From positions 2,232,001 through 2,296,000 of the forward strand of contig NW_026570226.1 in NCBI RefSeq assembly GCF_019649055.1: a stretch of DNA of 64,000 bases, in the 5' to 3' direction. A program made the position numbers and the translations under genes. Source of the DNA: Paramacrobiotus metropolitanus (lineage: Eukaryota > Tardigrada > Eutardigrada > Parachela > Macrobiotidae). Positions 22,709-33,500 of this stretch are shown in pieces. Every line of letters begins with the position of its first letter. Positions within the stretch are counted from its first letter, which is position 1. Below the pieces are notes generated by a model. The model was not told the DNA's origin, did no database searches, and saw only the letters and a program-made list of their open reading frames with translations.

Positions 22709-25700
22709 ATGGGGTCTCGTCCGGAATACGATGAAGCGAAAATCCCTGCTGACTTCGGGTGTTTGTTCATTACCAATCTTGTAGATGATGAAGTAAGCAT
22801 CACTAAGGAAGACGCTAAGGAACTCAGTGGAAACAGTTTTTTAGAGCCGAATTACAATGACTTTTTGCAGGATCGCACAAGAGAAGTTTTCCGTGAGAAG
22901 GCCCAGGTGGAGATCGCTGAGATTCGACTACTGAAACAGAAAGAAGACCAAACAACACGGGCTGGGTAAGTTGACCTTCACACATTTATGAACTCTTTCA
23001 GTCTCTTCTTTGATGTTTCAAATATGCGTTCCAATAAGGACATTAAAAATCAGGCTGTAGAGATAAACTTCTTCATTGCCTGAATTTCCCTGTATGATTT
23101 ATGCACCACACAAATCGTTGAACAGAAAAGCGGTTGCCTCCTAGCTAAAAAAAATTCGGAAATCACATTTACGATAAAACTTACAAGATCGGATTACTTA
23201 ATTGTGTTTTTTCCATGCAGACTTTTATCGATGTTTTCTTTAAATGGTAATTATAATTTCTAGTATCATTGACGTGGGATCAAAAGAAAATGCCAAGAAA
23301 GTCATGCGAACAATGGCTGGCAGGGATCTTTTTGAGGAGGGAAAGAAAGTGCGCGTCAATTGGGATGGTCGCAGTATGGTAAGTGACCGTTGTTAGCGGT
23401 ATCGAAATTAATATACTTTACATTTCTTAGTTAAACGTTAACAGTACTGTTGAACATGTTGAACATTTAATATATGCGGGAATAATTGTAGCAAAAACGC
23501 GGTTTCAATGCCGAGAAGGAATCCGGCGGTGACGGCGGTGGCGGTGGCTTCGGTTTCAGCTTCGGCGGCTTTGGCGGTTCGGCGGGAAACGGCGCCGGTA
23601 GCAGTTCATTCCAGAGCGGTGGCCCACGTAACTTCGATAACACGGGGTAAGTATTAATTTACTGGTTATACGGCTGCATGTGTAGTGTGAATACTTACTG
23701 TTAATTTCTGACTTCTTGTTGACAATACAAAATGATCAACAACGTGTCATTTTCAGATCATCGTTTGCTAACGGCGGCGCTAGTGATGGTGAGTTAAATT
23801 CTTCAGTATTAATATGCAAAGTTAAGTTATCCAATTTGATACCGGTTTTTTTTATGCCTGCTTCCTTTTTAACAATTAGTCAACGTTTCATTTTCCCACT
23901 GCGGACGTGTGCTTGTTCCGCTTCGAGACACAAAGAACACGGTTGTTGGATATATTTGGGAAGAAGCGACTGGGAATTCGACGCTTCCCAGGTCTTCAGC
24001 GGCTAATGAACAAAGCGCTGCCGGTAAGTTACTATTTTGTCTTATTTGATTTATGGTTTACGAAAGAAGTTTATAAATCATCCGGTGACTTTCGAAAAGA
24101 ACTTTGTTTGGACAACTGCATCCATTTCAGCCCCTGCAGCCAGTAGCACTGGTTTTGGAAGAGGATTTGGTGCCAAACGTGACGAACCGGTCGCAGAGAA
24201 AGCTGCTCCTGTTGGCGGTGAAGAAGATGGGAAATCGCATGAGCCGGCTCGTGGTTTTGGTCGAGGTTTTGGTGCCAAGCGTGACGAACCGGCTACAGAG
24301 AAGCCGGCTCCTGCCAGTGAGGAAGAAGGAAAACCCTATTTCCGTCGCCGGGATGTCAACAAATCGAAGAGTTCCATCAACGTCATCGAAGACCAAGATA
24401 AAGATATTATGCCTGGTGAGAGTTAGTAGTAATTTCTTATGGACGTGACTTTCATTTCATTGTTCATTTGCTTATGTTAGAAATCCAAGATGTACCGCAG
24501 CGAACATCCCGGCGCAGAATTCTCGATGCGTCAGTGAGCGTGTCGGACGCACAGCGCGGAAAAGGTACAGGTTTGATATTCAAGTCAGGCTTTCTCATGG
24601 CAAACACCAATTATCTTTTACAGACGAGAAGGAAAGCGACGCTCCCCGTCGTCGACATGCACCAATTGAAGCGCCAAAGGAAGGTGAGGAGCCGGTCAAG
24701 CCAGTCATGGCAATGGGTCGTATGCGAGCACGCTCGGCGCGTATCGGCCAGGACAGCACGGATCTGGATGCTTTTCCAGGAACAAGGTTGGTTGTAGTCG
24801 ATAATTCATTGATGATACGGTTTTGTCAGTTGACCGCTGGTTATCTTTTTCTTCAGCTTGACTGTGGGTGAAGAAGTTGTGTTGACGTTGGCATCTGTGC
24901 TCCCCGACTGCCGCGTGGGCTTCTTCCTGCCTCAAAAAGACAAAGCACTTACTGGGGACGATTCCGTCAACAAAATTGGCGGTCTTTTGAAGAATTTCTA
25001 TGATGGAAAAGCGGAATCACGGTAAGTTATAAGAAGAAATTTTATTCGATGTGTTGTAGTTTCGTTTGAGGAGCTTACTTAATCTCTGATAATGAGGAAC
25101 GTTAGCGAAGGCACACAGCAGTAAGCATTTTTCAGTGATTTCTTTCGTCTGTTTCAGTGGTTTCGAAGAGAACAAGCCGGTGGCGGTCAAGGATGATAAA
25201 AGTAACCAGTGGTATCGTGGGAAATGTTTAACTAAAGGGAGCCCCAACTCGTTAATTTTACTCGTGGATGTGGGCGAAGAACTTTCCTTGCCAAACACAA
25301 CTATCCAGCCACTGGACAAGCAATTTGGGGATCCTTGCCTGGCTGTTGTCGCCACGTTGGAGGACGTGCCGAAGAACATGAAATCGACCGATCTGGAAAA
25401 AGCGCTCACCAATTACGAAGATTCTCATCAAAGTGGTTTCAAGGTCGTCGTGCGACAGACTGATCCGCTGGTGGTGGCGATGGCGGAAAAGAATGGCCTG
25501 TTCGGCGGCGAGGCCAGCGGGAAGAAGATTGCCGGCAACGTACAGACCGGTGCCTCTATCGGCAATGTTTTGTTTGTTGACTCTGGAACGGGGCAGTTCT
25601 TCCTGGTAGATGATTCCAATTTGGCGAAACTTGATGTAAGTCTTGTCTTCAAATATTTACTAATAGAAATCTTAATTGTCCAAGTTATTCCGATAACTTG

Positions 25701-27148
25701 ACTTACCGCTTGCCTGCTCGGCCTGATACATTATGCTGACTCTTTGCCGTTTTTTTACAGGAAATCCAGAGCCTTGTGAAAGAAGATGCCGAGAAGAATC
25801 TGCGAGGTGCGCTGCAAGTTAACGAAATGAATGCAGTGCTGTTCGACGATGACAACGTGTTCTATCGCGGAATTTTGACGTCAAAGACTGCGAAAGGCTT
25901 CGAAGTGGATTTCTTCGATTATGGCAACATGGTGGAACAGTCTGCTGATAAGATACGCGGATTAAGCTCATCAGTGGCTAACATGGGCACGCCGACTTTG
26001 GGATGCTTTGTGGCTAATGTGCCAACGAAGGATCAAAAAAATCCGGCCCTGATTGCCCAGCTGAACGCCCTTCTCTCGAAGTCAGTTCCGTACGAAGTCA
26101 AGTATGAGAAGGACGGACTTGAATACGTCTTCTTGTGGGATGCTGAGGGCAAGTTGGTTGGTGAAGAATTCATGGACAAGACTGTGGTGCAGAATGGACT
26201 GCCGAGCTTCCTGGCCAAAGATATGACATACTATGTGGATTTAAAGAAAGGTGACAAAATTCCAGTCGCGGTCAGCCATGTTGCGGATCCGGAGTTCGTG
26301 TTCCTCAATACGACCCAATTCAACATTGGTAAGCAGTGCGTAATTGTTTTAATTAAAAGCTCGAATTACCGAAACGATTATTCGCTTTTAGATACAGTGT
26401 TAAGCAAACTGCAAGTCCGTCTTCAGGAAGAGGGTGACAAGCTGCCGAAGCTTGCAGAGATGCCACCGACGGGATCCGTTGTTGTTGCGAAATTTAGTCT
26501 AGGTACACGGGACTTACCTTGACTAAACTTGCCGATGCATTTCAACATTTGCCTGCTTTTTGATCTTTAGATAATCAGTGGTATCGCGCTGCCATTGAGA
26601 AAGAAGGAACGGCAAAGAAACGACTGGTTACTTATGTTGATTACGGCAACACCGAAGAAGTGGAGTTGGAAGATATGCGCGAGATCACCAAGGAGCTTTT
26701 CGAAGTGCCACGGGCCGCATTTCAAGTTGGCCTGAACGGTAAGAAACTTGGAACTGTATTTTGCCATTTTTATTTTGAATTCATCTATTTGAAACACTTT
26801 TGGTACAGATCTCGGCTTTTAAACGTTATTACAAATCATTTAATAAGACTGCTTCCTAATTTTCAGTTTTGAAGTTAAGTATACTTATATATCTGCGAAA
26901 AGAACGTGTGGGAAGAGGATCATAAACAAGGTTATTGTTGTATTTCAGGGATTGCACCCGTGGGAAAGGAGTACTCGCGCGCGGTTAACGATAAGGCGAT
27001 GGAGCTGCTGGCGAGCAAACTTGGCCAGTTGACTGTTACCGGCGTGGACAAGAAATACGGTGTCTTTGAGGGCGACCTGGTGTTGGATGAAGGCAATCAG
27101 TCAGCGGTAGATTTGTTGGTTGCCAACAAATGCGGTGCCAAGAAATAA
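22709..27148 (+). CDS. RRM plus multi-Tudor protein with FG/RG repeats
   Basis: Fourteen exons, all in phase: 22709-22965, 23264-23378, 23492-23646, 23757-23788, 23880-24023, 24131-24415, 24481-24564, 24624-24786, 24857-25021, 25158-25635, 25761-26328, 26392-26502, 26571-26738, 26949-27148; 974 residues. Residues 1-124 resemble an RRM: LFITNL as RNP2, VEIAEIRLLK, then GGIIDVGSKENAKKVM and GKKVRVNW, with RNP1 aromatics missing and a long loop after helix 1. A Gly/Phe-rich stretch and two GFGRGFGAKRDEP repeats follow. Tudor units follow: WYRGKC...LLVDVGEE (degenerate), FYRGILTSK...VDFFDYGN (about 652-690) and WYRAAIEKEG...VTYVDYGN (about 856-895). Tudor domains bind dimethyl-arginine tails of Piwi and similar proteins. 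A germ-granule/piRNA scaffold role is inferred from the architecture. Confidence 0.83.
24149..24301 (+). repeat. Coding repeat GFGRGFGAKRDEP, two copies
   Basis: Two copies of the same 13-residue block lie in the sixth exon of the RRM-Tudor gene, starting near 24152 and 24254. They are spaced by acidic/Ala-Pro linkers (EKAAP, EKPAP). The FGRGFG core is an FG/RG motif of the kind arginine-methylated in Vasa-like proteins. Confidence 0.75.
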
Positions 27149-27542
27149 GTTGATGGTGCGCATTGTTAACGCGTTTCGCTTTATAACGGCATTGTACAGT
27201 TTTGTAATTCTGTTATGTTTTTGTGGATTTTCTTAATGACAATGGTTGAGTTATTGGTATACGCATTTTATTGTTTGTGTATTCATTGTTGACTTTGTTG
27301 GCGGAATGGGTAGCTGTTTTCTCCTGCAGCATTATTTGATTTTTGGAAATTTTGTACTTTGACGGAACTACTCGAGATTTTTTGTTAATACTGGTTGATA
27401 CAGAAAGCGTAAATCACGAGTACATTTAGTGGCTATTCACCAGTCGAATTAAAGTTGCAGATTGAAATCGCAAGTTTCATGCAGCTGAATGAGATGGTAC
27501 GGACGGAAAATTTCGTCGAAACACAATTAGAACGAAACTAGT
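27149..27542. other. 3' region between two convergent genes
   Basis: About 390 bp between the Tudor stop and the P450 stop on the opposite strand. It must contain both 3' UTRs. Nothing else is seen. Confidence 0.4.
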
Positions 27543-30500
27543 TCATTCGGAAGGCAGCAAAGATTCTTCCGTTTCTGTCCATTTGGAAACAGTCACCCAG
27601 ATTTCTTCCACCGGTCGGGTTACGAATCCAAAAAACGGCTCCACCGTTTGATCAGGAACCATTTCAAATCGGAATGTTCTAATCAGCATCGCCAGCGCCA
27701 AGGCCGTTTCTTCCAGAGCGAACCTAAGAACAATTTGGCAGATGACAGAAATTAATGCGAGACCAAATCAGGAGAACAGACAGTATGTATGAAAAAAAAT
27801 GCAAAAATGTTCGATCGAAATAGATTTTAACGCAATGAGCTAGCTTAAATGTCGCAAAAACAAAAACCACCGTACTTGGTCTCTTACCGATTGCCTACGC
27901 ATTGCCGACCTCCAGCAAAACCAAATGGCTTAAACGCAAATGGATGGCGCTTTTTCACGTTCTCCTTGGAGAAATTTTCCGGGTTGAAACTAAACACGGC
28001 AGTTCAGATGTCACGATTTTTTAAAACCAATAAACATAAATCAACACATACCAATCAGCATCAGGAAAATACTTCTCCGAATGCATGACATACACGACCG
28101 GATGAAAGACAGGGGTCTGCAGTGTAAAACAGCACAACAATCAAATAACTGACTCAGTTTGGAGCTGCCTGAACAATTTACCCCAGCAGGAATTGTATAT
28201 CCACCGAGTAAAAGGGGTTCTTCCGAGTAACGAGCTGCAAATGTTCCAACTCCTCCCAGTCGCAGACTTTCGTTGACGACTTGATTCAGATACCTGCAAA
28301 TGCGAGCGGGATGTACAAATAAGGACGTCAATGAAAGCCGATAACCTGACATTCATTGATAAATGTACTATCGTAAGATTTCCACGCAAAAACAACAATC
28401 TGCACAAGGTTAAGTTAGAAAATAGTGTACATTGTATTTATAAAATCAATTCAGTATTAAATCCACAACCGTTGTTTGTAAAAGTGCATAGAAAATTATA
28501 GTGAATGTATCCTTACGTGAGCGAATCAAGCTCGGATTTAGTGATATCCTTCGATTTCAATTTGGAGTCCAATTCTTCGTGCAAGCGCTCCTGTATTTCA
28601 GGATGATCAGCCAAAAAATACAACGCCCATGTCAGTACTACAAAAACACCAGTCAAAAGCTAAATATTGTAATCAGTACTGCAACAGTGCAACACTGAAC
28701 TGTGTAGAGTGTATGTATTGTGCAACAAAGAATACGTAAAGCGAATCATACAAGCTTGAATTTCATACAGCATTATCGTGCAAGAAGAAAAACACCTCTT
28801 ACGATTAGCGGTTGTATGCAGTCCTCCGATAAACATGGTTAGTGCATCTGCAAATTTGGCTTCCGAAGATAATTCGGGGTCACCAAGAAGTATGTCAATG
28901 AATCGCTTATCCTCGGCAATGTCACCGCTGCTTTGTCGCCGGCTTAATCCAGTTTTAACCAGTCCCTGAATTCTTTTTACCGCTGAAAACACATCAAAGT
29001 TTCGTGAACAGTTGTAATCGAGTCGATTCACCTGTTCAAAATACTCGAAAAAAACCCAGAATCATTACAACAATTTACAGGTAATATCATGATGGGTTGT
29101 AATTGTTCAAGTTGTAAAGCGGTCTTTCCTTGCTACACTACACAGTACACACTACAGCTCCTTACGATCAGTCTTCCCTCCTTTGATAACTTCCACACTT
29201 TCCCCGATTAACTCATTCTCTACACGAGCATCCCACTAAAACGACAACCAGGATAGAAATAAATCTGAAATCAAACGCACTTAAAATAAAAACAAAATCA
29301 ACCCACAACAACTCTACTCGACCATAAATGTGTGCATCAGGGTGAAACATTTTATTAAGTACTAGCACGCAGCCGTATTGCTAATTAAATTTACGCACAA
29401 AGATTCTCTTTTGTATACACCAGAGTTCGCATCAGCAAAAAAAAGCTTAATTATGAATATCACTGACACAAAAGCAAAAATCGGACATTAATCAAGCGAG
29501 CGAGCGAAGCGAGCGAAGCGTTTTTAATTTAAAATGTGTGACGTGACGAACCGGAGGGCCGGGTTCCCGGAGTCCAGGGGCGGAAATTTTGACCAGGTGC
29601 GGATTTTTTAGCGACCCCCGGGTGGAGCGGTTTTGAGGAACCGTGGCGTAAATTATAACCCGGTCATTGTTGACGAACCCGCCGTAGCAATGTACGGGGA
29701 GTCCGGAAATTTGGACCGGGGCCGGATTTTTTAAACGACCCCCGGGTGGAGCTGTTTTGAGGAACCGTGACGTAAATTATAACCCGGTCATTATTGACGA
29801 ACCCGCCGTAGTAATGTACGGGGGGTCCGGAAATTTGGACCCGGGCCGGATTTTTTTAACGACCCCCGGGTGGAGCGGTTTTGAGGAACCGTGACGTAAA
29901 TTATAACCGGGTCATTTTTGACGAACCCGCCGTAGTAATGTACAGAGGGTCCAAAAATTTGGACCCGGTCCGGATTTTTTTAGCGACCCCCGGGTGGAGC
30001 GATTTTGAAGTACCGTGACGTAAATTATAACCGGGTCATTTTTGACGAACCCGCCGTAGTAATGTACGGGGGGTCCGGAAATTTGGACCCGGTCCGGATT
30101 TTTTTAGCGACCCCCGGGTGGAGCGATTTTGAAGAACCGTGACGTGAATAATAACCTGGTCATTTTCAACGAACCCACCGTAGTAATGTACGGTAAGTCC
30201 GGAAATTTGGACCAGGTCCGGATTTTTTTAGCGACCCCCGGGTGGAGCGATTTTGAAAAACCGTGACGTAAATTATAACCGGGTCATTTTTGACGAACCC
30301 GCCGTAGTAATATACGGGGTTCCGGAAATCTGGACCCAGTCCGGCTTTTTTTTTGAGCGTCTCAGTTGGGCCTGTTTGGAGGAACCGTAGCGTAAATTAT
30401 AACTGGGTCATTGTTGACGAGCCCGCCGTAGTAATATACGAGGGTCCGGAAATTTGGACCCGGTTCGGATTATATTAGCGGCCCCGGGTGGTGCAGTTTT

Positions 30501-33500
30501 TTGGGAGCCGTAACGTAAATCATAACCCGGTCATTATTGACGAACCCGCCATAGTAATACACGGTGTGCCTGGAAATTTGGACCCTTTTTAAATTTTTTT
30601 AGGTTAGGAACAGTTTTAGGGAACCGCAACGTTAAATGTAACCGGGTCATTATTGACGAACCCAGTAATATACGGGTGGTCGTGAATTTTGTACCCGGGA
30701 ATGATTTCTTTGCGGTCCCGGTTGGATTGCGTTTTGAGAATTGACGTTTTGGGAGATACTTATTCATTCTTCCGGAGTCCGCCGTGCATTTGTATAGGTG
30801 GCCCAATTTATGAGCCCTGTCCGATCATTTTGCCCGGTGTTGGTGGTAGGGTTTTTATGTTGCGGGTCCCTTAACAGGTTAGTTTTATCGTGGAAGTTCT
30901 TACAACCATTTCTAAATACTATCAATCAAATTACCGTATCCGCAATACATTACTTTAGCAGGGGGTTACTGTCACCACAACGGATTACTTTTTATCCAAC
31001 GGGCGATCGTTACTGAATTTCTATAATAATTAATCCTTAGCGTAACTGGTTACCGTTACCGCAAACCGTTCTTTAACGGAATACTATGGCGGGATACTGT
31101 TACTGCTACCGTTATTGTAACAGATTACCGTGCATATTTTTGTCACCGTTTCGGGTCACCATAACCGTTACTGCTCACTTTTAGCATCGCCAGTTGTCCC
31201 AATCAGTTGCTCTTACTTTAATAATTGACCGTTTCGATAAAAAAGGCTGAGGGCAACGCCTAGCTGCACTGCGAACAACTATTTGATTATTGCTTCAAAA
31301 AGGGGTAGTAAAAATCCTTAAAAAAGCTAACCTGAATTGGATTTAGAATTACTAACACCAATGTTCATCAAAGATTAACTACGGAAATTCGCGCTCACGA
31401 GGGTTGTGAGTTAAACTTTATTTGAAGATGTACGCTTAGAAAGCGCATAGTCGAGAATTTGTAACTTTTTAAACAAAATCCAAAGGATTCTCAGGCTTTT
31501 GAGCAGTTGTTGGAAATATGTTTTAAAACGTTGCCATAGCGAAACATTCCCTTAATAACGTCAGCATTAAGCAAGCGCAACGCAGCATGCGGAGCAGCAA
31601 GTTAAACGAGGAGTTTCTGTTGATCTTTTATTCTGAAGCAATTCTTACAGTTCCGTTTGAACTTTTCGTTACCGTTTTAATACCGTAGCGGAAACTGAGG
31701 GCCAAGCCGAAGGCGACGCCGAGCTGCGACGCGAGCAAGCGCATCGCAGCAAGCGGAGCAGCAAGTAAAACGATAGGATTCTATTGAATTTAATCTGAAG
31801 AAGTTCTTACTGTTTCGTTGGAACTTTTCGCAACCGTGATGATACGGTAGCGGTAACCGAAGGCGGAGCCAAAGGCGACGCCGAGCTGCGGCGCGAGCAA
31901 GCGCAGCGCAGCAAGCGGAGCAGCAAGTAAAATGAGAGGATTTTATTGCTCTTTTATTCTAATAAAATTCTTACAGTTCCGCTTGAACTTTTCGTTACCG
32001 TGTTGATACGGTAGCAGAAACCGAAGGCGGATCCAAAGGCGACGCCGAGCTGCGGCGCGAGCAAGCGCAGCGCAGCGAGCGGAGCAGCAAGTAAAATGAG
32101 AGGACTTTATTGCCTTTTATTCTGAAGAAGTTCTTACTGTTTCGTTGGAACTTTTCGCTACTGTGATGGTACGGTAGCGTGCTATCATTTCTACGAAAAC
32201 CGAGTACGAAGTCGAAGGCGACGCAAATTTGCGCCGAGAGCAAACGCTTCGAAGCGAGCGGAACAGCGAGTAAAACAAGAGCATTCCATTGTCTTTTTAT
32301 TAAAAAGATAATTTTCATGGATGAACTTTCCGTTAACGTTATCATATTCCGTAGCGAAATATCGTTTCGAGGAAAACCGAAGGCAAAGCCAAGCGGTTGC
32401 GCAATTGAAGCATCAAGTAGAACGAAACATTTACTTTTTTTAATTCAAACCTTTTTCAATAAATATAACAAAATCTTAATAAAATCTTCATAAATTTTAG
32501 ATAACAGTTTTGCAAATGAAAAACGAATTATTTGACTGCTAGATCAAAGTTTCTCGCCTTGGGCTGTAACTTTAAAACAGGGTCACTTCTGAAGGTTTAT
32601 ATAAATCTGAAAACAAAGAAACAAAAAAAATAAACCTCAGCGTTTAACGTTCATGTTTCTTTGCGGAGAAAAAGAAGGGTGATCTACCTCAAAGGCCTTT
32701 ACTATTACATACACCACTGTTCACAGAAATTTAATCATGTGGCCTTGCCCCCACGAGCATTGCGTATATTGGGTAAGGTTCAACGTAGTAAGTAAAGTGG
32801 TGAAATTTCCTGATTTTCAAACGACTTTTAACGAAATTCTTAAATTTTTAAAGACTTTCGAGGAAATTATTGTAGACATTTTTTGAAGATAATGCGATCC
32901 ATGAACTTTATTGTAAACCAAAGATTCTGATAAGCTTCGTCAAACTAATACCCAAACACTAAAACGCTGTCGCACCAGGTCGAGTTGAGTTAGTACCTTG
33001 AGACCAAAAACGACCGTAGATTACCTGCCATAGTCCTATGCGGGAAACGGGCACTTGGTGTTCAAAACCATGGCAAGTATGAGTTACTCGATCGATGTTT
33101 TGCTTCAAAATAAATTAACCGAATAAAACTAAAAACCATAGAAAAACATGGTACTCTTTACCCAAGAAAGTCATCCGTTTAGTACCCGCTACTGCGTTAT
33201 TGTTACTTACGTCGCCGCTGCCAACAGACATCAAATAAGGTGTTGAACCGATAAATCGTTTGCGCAATAAATTAAGCCTAACCGGGGACACAGTCGTATC
33301 GCGTTGCGTCGCGTGCGAGAGTACGGAGAGATCTAGACAGACTGGTGGATAGCGGTAAACTCGTGCCAGTCAATCACGCCGACTGTCGACTCACAATCGG
33401 CTCTACAATGGCGAGCGTAACCGCAAAAAAATATTTTGGCCAACACACAAACCTGAAATGCCTTTGGCTTGGTTAGCTCAAGCGTCTCAACGGACTCAAC

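Noticed and set aside
29031-29055. Possible 12-nt exon (TATTTTGAACAG) in the P450 gene
   Set aside because: It is followed by a donor-like gtgaat, but with the phase left by the previous exon it reads into a stop.
29540-32290. CRISPR-like array
   Set aside because: Units of 124 and about 162 bp are contiguous tandem repeats without unique spacers, in a eukaryotic intron.
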